DNA of 39,073 nucleotides from an uncultured bacterium (GCA_913009835.1 CAJVXH010000008.1:1-39073), one strand, 5' to 3'; counted from the first letter of the stretch, positions 9,224 to 18,467 are shown. Notes: generated from the sequence alone by a model not told the origin. Made by a program: numbers and translations.

Positions 9224-9380
9224 GTCATCCTGAACGAAGTGAAGGATCTCGTCTTTATCTATTTGATAATATACGAACTACGAGATATGCCCACGACATT
9301 CATGTCGTGGATTATCCGCGCTTGACGAGCAAGCACGGGCCTGTTTCTCAGGACTCAGGACTCAGGACTCAGGTTTCAGA
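9224..9380 (+). repeat. Composite repeat in order A, linker, D palindrome, E, heptamers
   Basis: GTCATCCTGAACGAAGTGAAGGATCTC ... CCACGACATTCATGTCGTGG ... CCGCGCTTGACGAGCAAGCACGGGCCTG TTT (CTCAGGA)x3 CTCAGGT. Confidence 0.85.
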
Positions 9381-9393
9381 ACTAGAGGTATCC

Positions 9394-10167
9394 ATGATCA
9401 ACAGTGAAGTCTGGATTGAGGCCGGCCAACTCGCGGCGCAAGGCCAGATGTTTTGCATCGCGGTGTTGTCACATACGAAGGGCTCGGTACCGCGACGTGC
9501 CGGTTCAACGATGCTGATTCGTTCGGACGGTTCCACTATTGGGACCATCGGTGGCGGTTCAGTCGAAAGGCAGGCGGCGGAAGAGGCCTTGCAGGCGATG
9601 GCAAGCGGTGAAACGCGCACGCAGGAATATGATCTGATTGATCCGGACGGCGACGGTATCTGCGGGGGTAAAGTAACTGTCCTTCTCCTGCCCCAAATGG
9701 CGCGAATGACACTCCATTTGTTTGGGGCCGGTCATGTGGCCCGTCCGTTGTGTAAACTGGCCGCAATGACAGGTTACGCTGTTACCGTGTATGATGAGAT
9801 CGATGACTGGGCGACACCTGCTAACTTCCCCGAGTCAACGCACATCCAGACTGGCGACCTGACCGAAATCACAACAGAACTGGAAACCGGACCCCTGGAT
9901 GCAGTCGTTATTCTAACCGGCTCCCACAAGCTGGATCTGGAAATTCTGCGCCGTTTCAAGGATAACTTACCATCCTACATCGGTGTTATTGCCAGCCGTA
10001 AAAAGGCCGCCTTTTTCCGAAAGAACCTCGTGGAGGATGGTTGGTCAAGGGAGGATATCAAGCGAATTCACACACCTATCGGCCTCGATATCAGCTCGCG
10101 CACACCTTCTGAGATCGCGGTGTCAATTATTGCTGAAATCATGAAGGAACGGGGACCCGTCGAATAG
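9394..10167 (+). CDS. XdhC/CoxI family protein
   Basis: GSVPRRAGSTMLIRSDGSTIGTIGGGSVE, LHLFGAGHVARPL, IGVIASRKKAAFF, HTPIGLDISSRTPSEIAVSIIAEIM. Confidence 0.88.
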   Translation: MINSEVWIEAGQLAAQGQMFCIAVLSHTKGSVPRRAGSTMLIRSDGSTIGTIGGGSVERQAAEEALQAMASGETRTQEYDLIDPDGDGICGGKVTVLLLPQMARMTLHLFGAGHVARPLCKLAAMTGYAVTVYDEIDDWATPANFPESTHIQTGDLTEITTELETGPLDAVVILTGSHKLDLEILRRFKDNLPSYIGVIASRKKAAFFRKNLVEDGWSREDIKRIHTPIGLDISSRTPSEIAVSIIAEIMKERGPVE

Positions 10168-10203
10168 CGAATCACGTTTCGTCATCACTCACAAAACAAC
10201 GAC

Positions 10204-11847
10204 TCACCGCCGCAGCATCCACATTAGCAGCTGAAAATAGGTGATGTATTTACGTTCTGGATGGCGAATTGAGGAAGCTAGCAGTCCAACGCTCAACATC
10301 AGGAACTTGATTGCTCGGCTAACTAAATAGAACGGATTAATCCGAGTTTTCTTTTTACGTTTCCGCCGCTTCGATTCTGACGGAGCGACGGAAGCCTGCA
10401 CCTTATCGCTTTTACCATACATTCGCGAACGCAGGTAGAATACATAATCACGAGCTGCGAACAGTTGCAACAGCGCTTCATGCTTGAGAATTGGCGCAGT
10501 TTGAAGTAACCAGTGCACACATTTTTCGGGTGGATAACGACGTTGAGGAGGTAAATTCAATTCCTGTTCAACGAACACCTTACGCAACGCCTCCAGCATT
10601 AGATCCAAGGCCGCCCCGACACCCATCTGTTCGGCCTGTGGGCGAAGGACCTTCCAGTCAACCTGAGTCCCCCACTTCTCCATCGCAAGGCGGGCATCGA
10701 ATAGAACACGCAGCGGCTGCAACATGTGTTCGAGACTGCCATGAACGATGATATGTAGAATCTGGTCCTCGATTCCCAGCACTCGAGCTGGGGCACCCAT
10801 TAGCGTGACCTCTCCAGAGCGCGACCAGATTTCATTGGTATCCCAACTCAGATCAGAATAATATGGAACCAGGTCTCGATGCAGGTCTACTTTGACGCCA
10901 CCAACCGGGTGCTGCAGCCAGATTTCTTTTTCACTCGCGGCGGAATCCTCAGCCTGTATCCGGTTGTAGCCTAATTCGATAAACACTGCCAGAGCCTTGT
11001 CCATATCCTCGGGACGGACCAGGTAATCGAGATCAGTCATGGCTCGTGCGGACGGTCCGGGATAGAGTTCCTGCGCATACCACAAGCCCTTCAGAGATAT
11101 GCAGTCAACACCTTTCTGCGCCAGTTCAAACTGAATGGAGAGATGGGCTTGTATGAAGCGCTGCTGTCTTGCCCACGCTTTCTGGTAATGGTCCCTGAGT
11201 GTTGTGATCACTTCATTGGGAAGAAGATCGAGCGCTTCTTGATGTTCGAAACTGAAGTACAAGTACGAGGTGAGCTCATGCCTGGTCGCCATCGCGGTAA
11301 TTCCCGGCCAAACATGTAGCGGGATGGATAGTATTTCCTCTCTCGATCTACCTTGCTGGCACGCAATCAACAAGCGGAAGAAGTATATCGGCAATTGAGC
11401 CAGTGTGGAGTTATTAACCTTTTTCCCGCCAACCGTGGCTGGATAGCTGAGCAGCCGTTGATGACTCGTACGAATCGATTGCCACAGCTTCGCCCTTCCC
11501 CGACCGAGATGGCCTCCCGCCACCCGTTTCCAGCTTCCATTGCGCCATACCGCATCAACCAGACCAACAAATTGTTCGCGGGTTACAACTTCTTTGTCTG
11601 GATGTACCCTGTCATCACCCTGAGTGACCAGATCACCAGATCGATGTTCCTTAACCCGGTGAACGATGTACATGTCTCGATTCTCTTGCCGGAACACGAC
11701 AACATCACCCTTGCTTACATCATCAATCGAACACCTTTTAACACGCAGCCTCTCCAGCGGTTGGAAGAGAGAGCGCATGCTACCCCCGTGATAGAGGAGG
11801 TACAGGTGTTCATCATCAGAGCTAATGTGTACGCACATATCCTGCAT
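10204..11847 (-). CDS. S26-like (SipW/ER-type) N-terminal region fused to NTP_transf_5-type nucleotidyltransferase
   Basis: N-term GGSMRSLF, GDVVVFR, IVHRVKE, LVTQGDDRVHPD resemble S26 blocks; later KGLWYAQELYPGPSARAMTDLDYLVRPEDMDKAL is the nucleotidyltransferase core. Confidence 0.72.
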   Translation of the reverse strand: MQDMCVHISSDDEHLYLLYHGGSMRSLFQPLERLRVKRCSIDDVSKGDVVVFRQENRDMYIVHRVKEHRSGDLVTQGDDRVHPDKEVVTREQFVGLVDAVWRNGSWKRVAGGHLGRGRAKLWQSIRTSHQRLLSYPATVGGKKVNNSTLAQLPIYFFRLLIACQQGRSREEILSIPLHVWPGITAMATRHELTSYLYFSFEHQEALDLLPNEVITTLRDHYQKAWARQQRFIQAHLSIQFELAQKGVDCISLKGLWYAQELYPGPSARAMTDLDYLVRPEDMDKALAVFIELGYNRIQAEDSAASEKEIWLQHPVGGVKVDLHRDLVPYYSDLSWDTNEIWSRSGEVTLMGAPARVLGIEDQILHIIVHGSLEHMLQPLRVLFDARLAMEKWGTQVDWKVLRPQAEQMGVGAALDLMLEALRKVFVEQELNLPPQRRYPPEKCVHWLLQTAPILKHEALLQLFAARDYVFYLRSRMYGKSDKVQASVAPSESKRRKRKKKTRINPFYLVSRAIKFLMLSVGLLASSIRHPERKYITYFQLLMWMLRR

Positions 11848-11991
11848 ACGTCAGGTGACCTGTGAGATTGCGAATGGACGATCGGAAAGAAAAGGTACGC
11901 ATTAACTTCAGCAACACGGAATATCAGATCAACTATAACCGGAGAGACGTATCCCGAAGGTCGGAACAACCCATGGGTCAACACAAACAAA

Positions 11992-12020
11992 AACACTCAC
12001 CCCGATCGAGGGTGAGTGTT
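11992..12020 (-). terminator. Rho-independent terminator for the 12046-14457 gene
   Basis: 11-bp arms AACACTCACCC / GGGTGAGTGTT, 7-nt loop; minus strand runs into TTTTTGTTTG. Confidence 0.8.
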
Positions 12021-12045
12021 GAAAAGCATCGATGTGTACTTGTGA

Positions 12046-14457
12046 CTACTGCAACAGCGTAATCTTACGATGAGTGACCTGATTGTCGCCAGTCATGCGC
12101 AAGAAATAAATACCAGATGCGTTGTTGCCTGCGTTCCAGGTAAAGTTGTGCAAACCACCGAGCAGCGTTCCCGAATACAGCGTGGCAACTTCACGACCCA
12201 GAATGTCAAAGACCTTCAGCGACATCTCGCCAGTTTCTGGCAGGCCAGCCTTGATCATGATCTGTGCGTTGAACGGGTTCGGGTAAGCGTCATGAATACC
12301 GAACTCAGTCGGAATCACGCTGTCATTTTCACCCACGTCCAAGCTCGCTACGTCCGTGTCAATCGCCCGGATGCTCATGTTAACAATTTCCGATGAGGTG
12401 TTCCCAACGGTGAACTCGTAGTCTTCCATGTCTCTCAGACGTCCAACCGGTGTCCGGCCACTCTCTGTATCCTCATACAGCCACAACTCGATGTTTTGCG
12501 GAACGTCTTGAATGTTTGGCCAATACATGCGGAATGTTTCACCTGGCAGACGACGGGCTTTGACTTCTATGTTCCATGTATCATCGCTGCCATCTTTGTC
12601 GCGATAGTCATGGGCGAAGCGTGTTCCCTCTTGCCAGTCAGGATGCGAGAAAGCCATGCTGACATATTCCGATGCTGGTGGAGTCATCTCGAATGCGTCC
12701 CAACCGTCATAGCCGTCATTAGCGATACCACGGGTGCCGAGCTTGTTTTGATCGTCTCTGAACACACCGTCAATCGACTCCACAGCCAGATCCAATGACC
12801 AGCCGTAATCGAGGAAGTCATCCATTCCGTCGATGGTCGGGCCATGCTCACCACCATCAAAGACAAACTCAATATCGCCGTTACCAGAAGTGGTTTTAAC
12901 TATGATGAATCCTTCCCAAGCATCTAGACTCGCTGAATTTGCAAGTTCGATAAGATATTGTGAACCATTCCAAGTGTAGATATTTGCGTTGATGCCGTCC
13001 TGGCCCCAACCGGAAGGATTGCCATCTACTGTCAGTACTGTCGTCGACACATCGTATGGACCATAATAAGGATTCGCAAACATTGTCCGACCGTTTAAGC
13101 CATCCGCATAACCTATGATCGTCTGGTTCACATTGGATTGCGGAGAGCCAGCGGTTTGTTGCAGACTAGTGATATCGAGCACTGGGTCTGACACTCCCGG
13201 CTCCACATCCTGGACAAAGAAATAACCGAGTCCCGGTTCAATGTCTGGAGGTTCAGTGCCTGGATCGCCATCGCCGTTACCAAAACGGTCGTACACATGT
13301 GTGGTGTTATTATAGCGACTCATCACCCAAGTATCTTCTTCACTGTCCCCACCGAGATCATCGCTAAACAACGCGTCTGCATTCCTGTTTCCGGCTAAGG
13401 CTATCGTGCAGGGCACTCCAAAGAAATACCAAGTATTCGCGTCTGACACATCATATGTGTACGTATCAATCCAAAAATCTACATCGTCGAAATAAATCGT
13501 CTGGTCAGCCGCACCTGCGTCGTCCGGGTAAACTATTAGTCTTACCTGCACATATTGTGTGGATGCCGACAACGTTAACGTAGTAGAAAGCGTCTGCCAA
13601 GAACCACTGTTACTTGAGAAATCAAAACTCCAACCAATCGGAGGGATCGCATCACTATACGCTACCAAGTACAAGCGGCAGAACGAATCGTCATTATCCA
13701 TGACCTCAACAGATGCCGCGACAGTATCTCCAACCCGTCCAGTCAGCAACTGGTAGGCTCTGGCGCTATACCCATTTGGTTGAGAAATAATTGCCAGGGA
13801 AGCCGAACCTGAATTCACTATGGCGTTCTCTTCCGCGACTGCACCATCACCGCCCAAGACCAAGTTCCAATTATCAGGATCTCCTGCTGTCCAATCCTCA
13901 AACCCAGGGTTCAACGGCATCGGAGAAGTCGGGATTGCAGATGTGATCGAACAGAGATCCACGTAGGCCGTATGTGGCCCGGGGGTTGCCTGATCAAAAT
14001 AATAGATGATTTCAATCTTCATATTGTCAGCATTCGCAGGTGTGATAAAGTTAGCGCTCACAGACTGCCAACTAGCCGAGTTGTAGGAATTGTCAAATTC
14101 AGTTTGCAGCCAGACGCCGAATTCGTCATACACCTTGACGTTCATCCGGACGTAGCCATCATCACTGTCGTAAACGAATATTTCTGCAGTAACTTCTACG
14201 TTAGGATCAACACTGAAGTACTGGACCAAGCGCGGCTTGTCTCCTGCGTCATCCGCGAATAACTTGCATGACGCTTCCCCGCTAATGGCAAATGCATCCT
14301 CCGTAACATATGCCCCTTGCACAACAGTCCAATCATCCGGGTCATCGTCAGTCCAGTTTTCGAAATCCCCGTTTTGTACAGTTTGCGCCTGAGCGGACAA
14401 TGCAAACAGTCCCAGCAGGGCAATCAACAATCCAACATAGAGAACCGAAGACTTCAT
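12046..14457 (-). CDS. Secreted protein, two CBM/galactose-binding-like repeats and C-terminal T9SS type A sorting domain
   Basis: Signal peptide MKSSVLYVGLLIALLGLFALSAQAQ; NGDFENWTDDDPDDWTVVQG and NPGFEDWTAGDPDNWNLVLG repeats; C-term DAYPNPFNAQIMIKAGLPETGEMSLKVFDILGREVATL...ASGIYFLRM. Confidence 0.85.
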   Translation of the reverse strand: MKSSVLYVGLLIALLGLFALSAQAQTVQNGDFENWTDDDPDDWTVVQGAYVTEDAFAISGEASCKLFADDAGDKPRLVQYFSVDPNVEVTAEIFVYDSDDGYVRMNVKVYDEFGVWLQTEFDNSYNSASWQSVSANFITPANADNMKIEIIYYFDQATPGPHTAYVDLCSITSAIPTSPMPLNPGFEDWTAGDPDNWNLVLGGDGAVAEENAIVNSGSASLAIISQPNGYSARAYQLLTGRVGDTVAASVEVMDNDDSFCRLYLVAYSDAIPPIGWSFDFSSNSGSWQTLSTTLTLSASTQYVQVRLIVYPDDAGAADQTIYFDDVDFWIDTYTYDVSDANTWYFFGVPCTIALAGNRNADALFSDDLGGDSEEDTWVMSRYNNTTHVYDRFGNGDGDPGTEPPDIEPGLGYFFVQDVEPGVSDPVLDITSLQQTAGSPQSNVNQTIIGYADGLNGRTMFANPYYGPYDVSTTVLTVDGNPSGWGQDGINANIYTWNGSQYLIELANSASLDAWEGFIIVKTTSGNGDIEFVFDGGEHGPTIDGMDDFLDYGWSLDLAVESIDGVFRDDQNKLGTRGIANDGYDGWDAFEMTPPASEYVSMAFSHPDWQEGTRFAHDYRDKDGSDDTWNIEVKARRLPGETFRMYWPNIQDVPQNIELWLYEDTESGRTPVGRLRDMEDYEFTVGNTSSEIVNMSIRAIDTDVASLDVGENDSVIPTEFGIHDAYPNPFNAQIMIKAGLPETGEMSLKVFDILGREVATLYSGTLLGGLHNFTWNAGNNASGIYFLRMTGDNQVTHRKITLLQ

Positions 14458-15090
14458 GGGAAAGTCTCCCCGATAGTTAAACTACGCTAAAAGCAATCGG
14501 ACGATAACATGCTTATCTGATCCGACATCTTGATTTTCACTCAATAGCGGATTCCGTCGATCAGACAAAACCCGAGACACAACCAATGCAGCGCGACAAT
14601 GTACTCCCAGTGCATCCAAAAAATCTACATCGAGAGCTACTCGATTCCTGTGTTGGAGAACACATTGGCGAGGCTCATCCTCTTGTAGACTGAGCATGGA
14701 GACATGTTTTGCGAACATCCCGCCTGCGACTGAATGTAGCAGATCTTAACCACCGTCACAACAGACGATGTGTATAATATCACACGGGAGTACCTCAGGA
14801 GGGTACATCCCAAAAGTCTCTCTCTGATTCTCCCTCTCAGTTATTCCTGTGATCTATGTCATTGCGATTCACTCCTGAATCACCGACCTTTACACTTTGT
14901 GCGGTTTGTCTGTGCGCTTTAGGTTCTCGTTCGGACATCCGGTGCTCTGTTCGGAGAGCTCTTGTTGCTGCGGGGAGTGCATTGCGATTATTTTTGCCGC
15001 ATATTCGGTGCTGATACGTGTTACAGTATTTGGTGCTATAGCTAACAACATTGAACTCAGATGCGATACTATATTCAGGAGGCACTCGTG

Positions 15091-15255
15091 ATGAAAAGCG
15101 TGGGATATGAAAAACCCTTGCTTGTCGAGCTGTCCATGCTCCACGACACTGCTCATGGTTTTAGTGAGCCGGATCCACCATCTTCTCCCGGGGAGGGTAA
15201 TGGCGGAGAGAAGAAATCGGATGAGCAAGAGTCAGATTCTTATGAATGGTTGTGA
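15091..15255 (+). CDS. Candidate RiPP precursor peptide (54 aa)
   Basis: ATG with AGGAGG 8 nt upstream; MKSVGYEKPLLVELSMLHDTAHGFSEPDPPSSPGEGNGGEKKSDEQESDSYEWL; YxxPxL near N-terminus; directly upstream of the PqqD-like gene. Confidence 0.6.
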   Translation: MKSVGYEKPLLVELSMLHDTAHGFSEPDPPSSPGEGNGGEKKSDEQESDSYEWL

Positions 15256-15555
15256 TTGGCCATCCTTCCCATGCCGCAGACTGCCTTAGTATTAGTGGCA
15301 GATGTCTCCGTTATCTTCCGCAGTGATGCGAATGGCGGAGGCGTGTTGTATCACCCCGGTTCGGATCGGGCTTACAGTGTGAACCAATTAGGAGCCAGCA
15401 TCTGGATGTTGCTTCGGAAGGAAATTTCTTCCGGGGAAATCATCAGTCAGATGCAGGCTTCTTTATCTCCTGACAACCCTCCCTCTCTCCGTGAGGATGT
15501 TGAAGCCTTCCTGGCCAGCTTGGTTGAGAATGAGCTCGCCCATGCCTCTGAATGA
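15256..15555 (+). CDS. PqqD-like protein (RRE fold)
   Basis: GVLYHPGSDRAYSVNQLGASIWMLLRKEISSGEII is a PqqD-type block. TTG start at 15256 or ATG at 15271. Confidence 0.8.
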   Translation: MAILPMPQTALVLVADVSVIFRSDANGGGVLYHPGSDRAYSVNQLGASIWMLLRKEISSGEIISQMQASLSPDNPPSLREDVEAFLASLVENELAHASE

Positions 15556-16462
15556 CACCTCTTACCTGCTGAGATTGTCCGACAATTCTGACTGGCAGTT
15601 TACCAGTACCACCGACACTGCGGAGTGGGAGTGGTTGAATTTCTTCGCTTCAACCCTCGGATTACCTGTTCTGGAAAACGATGGCTCAGCAGTTGAGAAT
15701 GGAATCCTGATATGTTCTGAGAAACGCAAGAGTGAATGTTTGCTCGAAATGGGTGCCTCTCATTGGGGGGTGAATGCCCGGGTCAACGAGTTTCAGCTCG
15801 GTCCGTTAGCAGTGTATTCCACTCCCGGCTCAAACCACTTGATGCATGTTGTCCCCAACGATGAGAGCCATAAAGATTGGTTGATGAGCATGTGGTACGG
15901 GCTGTACCCGCTCTACCCGCAGCTGCTTCGGATGGGTCATCTTCCCTTACATGCTGGTTTGGCGACCTGGCGAGGCCAGGGGATCCTCTTCGCCGCACCG
16001 GGTGGGACAGGCAAATCTACTACCATGCGTCGATTGCCGATGGACTGGGATGTCCATTGCGACGATGAGAGCTGGTTGGTCAATGCCGATGCTGGTTTGT
16101 TCTCTCATCCCCTGCCAACCTGGAGCGATCTGGTATTACGAGGTGAACGGAAGAGTTGGAATTCCCCACATGCCTCCCCGGCGAAGGCGATTGTGTTTCT
16201 CCGTCAGGCTGAGAGCGTGAAGATCAACCGTTTGTCACCGGCTGAATGCGCGACATTGCTGAAACAGGCTACGGAGCAGATTCTCCGTCGTGCCTGGGCT
16301 GTGCTCCCCCCTCCCGATCTGAATAAGGTGCGTGCGCGAGTGTTCGAGCTTGCGGATGAACGTTCTCGCTCGCTCCACGGTTATCTGCTGGATCTGAACC
16401 TGACCGATCCGTTCTGGACAACTTTGGAAGTTGCTCTGATGAAGGATATCGCTATTACTTAG
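15542..16462 (+). CDS. HPr kinase-like P-loop protein of RiPP-type clusters
   Basis: Walker A FAAPGGTGKSTTMRRL, HCDDESWLV, FLRQAESVKINRLSPAE. ATG overlaps the PqqD-like ORF by 14 bp. Confidence 0.75.
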   Translation: MPLNDTSYLLRLSDNSDWQFTSTTDTAEWEWLNFFASTLGLPVLENDGSAVENGILICSEKRKSECLLEMGASHWGVNARVNEFQLGPLAVYSTPGSNHLMHVVPNDESHKDWLMSMWYGLYPLYPQLLRMGHLPLHAGLATWRGQGILFAAPGGTGKSTTMRRLPMDWDVHCDDESWLVNADAGLFSHPLPTWSDLVLRGERKSWNSPHASPAKAIVFLRQAESVKINRLSPAECATLLKQATEQILRRAWAVLPPPDLNKVRARVFELADERSRSLHGYLLDLNLTDPFWTTLEVALMKDIAIT

Positions 16463-16469
16463 CAATGTC

Positions 16470-16539
16470 GTCATCCTGAATATTTTCTTGAAGAATCTCG
16501 GGGTTGACCTTCTGATGACCCCAGACATAAATGTCTGGG
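16470..16539 (+). repeat. Diverged module A/B followed by module C palindrome
   Basis: GTCATCCTGAATATTTTCTTGAAGAATCTCGGGGTTGACC ... CCCAGACATAAATGTCTGGG (16520-16539). Confidence 0.75.
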
Positions 16540-16655
16540 GCATGACACATCATACACCCCCTGAAGTGGCATGTATCATGCACAGAGTGAAGGATCTTGC
16601 CTTACATTCATACATTATTAACCGATCTGCCTGATCGAACCATAGTTGGAGACTC

Positions 16656-18467
16656 ATGACGTCGCGACGGTCAAACGCAAACCCCTCTTCGCATCGCCCC
16701 ATCTCCCGCATGCTCGGCCTGTTGATGGTGTACGCACCTCGTCAGTCAATTCTGTATCTCGTTTTTTCCATCTTCCGTGGCATACTTCCACTCATTCAGT
16801 TAGTTCTCTTCAAATGGATAGTTGACAGTATTGTCCTCGCTGTCGAAATGCCCGACCCGACCGTGGGATTGCCGGCGGTAATGGGATATGTCATCGCCGC
16901 AGGTGTCACTTACTGGCTGTTGGTGAGTTCGACCACCGTTGACAATTGGTTGCGACAACTGCTGGTGCAACGTTTCACCGACCACCTCCAGGACAAGATT
17001 CACCGCAAGTCAATCACCGTCGGCCTCGCCTATTACGAGAACAGCGAGTTTCGTGACAGCCTCCACCGTGCGCAACGTGAGGCGCTCACTCGTCCGGCCC
17101 GTCTCATCCAGGAAGCGGGCAGCCTTTTTCAGAATACGATTTCACTGATTGGCGTCGCTGGATTATTGATCAATGTCCATTGGTTACTAGGTCCTGCGCT
17201 GGTGTTAGCGTCCTTGCCGGATGTTTTCCTCCGTCTGCATTTCTCCCGGCGCTGGTACAAGTGGGAACGTTCCCGAACCCAGGAAGAGCGGCGCGCACGA
17301 TATTCGAGCTGGGTGTTAACCAGCACCTACTATGCGAAAGAGCTTCTTTTATATGGGCTGGGTGATTTATTCAGCGAACGTTTCCGGGAGCAACGCCAGA
17401 AGTTGCGCGAGGAGAAGCTGGACCTGGTGTCCCGGCAATCAAAATTTGAGCTCGTCGCGAAACTCTTCTCAGCCTCGGTGATTCTAGGTCTCTACGCCTT
17501 CGTCTCCTGGCATGCCGTCGTCGGGTCCATCACTCTCGGTGCCTTAGTGCTGGTGATTCATGGGTTGGCGCGTGGCGGGTCAATGCTCCAGCGAGTGCTG
17601 GCCGGCATAGCTGCCATGTATCAGAACAACCTCTTCCTCAGCAACCTGTTCGAGTTCATTGACCGGGAATCGTCGCTGAGCACTCCTGCCAAACCTGCAC
17701 CCATACCTTACCGCATCACCAAAGGTCTGACGGTGGAGAATGTGTCATTCCGTTACCCGAACCGCTCAGACTGGGCCCTGCGCGATGTCTCTTTTGAGTT
17801 GAAACCATCCGAAGTACTGGCAGTGATCGGGACCAATGGGTCGGGCAAGACTACTTTGGTCAAGCTACTGACCCGATTGTATGATCCCACCGAGGGCCGC
17901 ATCACGCTGGACGGTAGGGATCTGCGCGACTATGATCCAGATGAGTTACGTCGTTTGTACAGTGTGATATTCCAGGATTTCGCCCGTTTCCACAGTTCCG
18001 TACGGGAGAATATCGAGCTTGGGGACGCTGGTAGAGAGCTGCGATTTGATCGAATAGAGCAGGCCGCCAAGGATGCCGGGGTTGAGGATTATGTGCAGCA
18101 ACTTCCCCAAGGCTACCAGACTATGCTCGGCACCTGGTTCAAGGATAGCGTGGACTTGAGCGAAGGTGAGTGGCAGCGCTTGGCGCTGGCCCGCGCATTA
18201 GTACGTCCCTCGCAGATAGTGATGCTGGATGAGCCTTCCAGCTCGTTGGATGTGAAGAGTGAGTATGCGTTGGTTTCACGTTTGCGTCAGGTGTTGAATG
18301 ACCGCGCGGCTATACTTATCAGCCATCGTCTTTCAACAATAAATTCAGCCGATCATCTATTGGTGTTGGACCACGGTCAAGTCACCAACTATGGAACGCC
18401 AGATGAGCTGCTGGCTGGAGATGATAGCTTTGCTGAGCTGCTCGACTCTCATCACAGCGCGACTTGA
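16656..18467 (+). CDS. ABC transporter, fused permease/ATP-binding protein
   Basis: N-terminal TM region; GTNGSGKTTLVKLL, LSEGEWQRLALARAL, IVMLDEPSSSLD, LISHRLSTI. No N-terminal C39 peptidase domain seen. Confidence 0.93.
   Translation: MTSRRSNANPSSHRPISRMLGLLMVYAPRQSILYLVFSIFRGILPLIQLVLFKWIVDSIVLAVEMPDPTVGLPAVMGYVIAAGVTYWLLVSSTTVDNWLRQLLVQRFTDHLQDKIHRKSITVGLAYYENSEFRDSLHRAQREALTRPARLIQEAGSLFQNTISLIGVAGLLINVHWLLGPALVLASLPDVFLRLHFSRRWYKWERSRTQEERRARYSSWVLTSTYYAKELLLYGLGDLFSERFREQRQKLREEKLDLVSRQSKFELVAKLFSASVILGLYAFVSWHAVVGSITLGALVLVIHGLARGGSMLQRVLAGIAAMYQNNLFLSNLFEFIDRESSLSTPAKPAPIPYRITKGLTVENVSFRYPNRSDWALRDVSFELKPSEVLAVIGTNGSGKTTLVKLLTRLYDPTEGRITLDGRDLRDYDPDELRRLYSVIFQDFARFHSSVRENIELGDAGRELRFDRIEQAAKDAGVEDYVQQLPQGYQTMLGTWFKDSVDLSEGEWQRLALARALVRPSQIVMLDEPSSSLDVKSEYALVSRLRQVLNDRAAILISHRLSTINSADHLLVLDHGQVTNYGTPDELLAGDDSFAELLDSHHSAT

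Noticed and set aside
15091-16462. Canonical lasso peptide cluster
   Set aside because: No asparagine-synthetase-like cyclase or transglutaminase-like B2 protease in the window; the leader motif is only partial.
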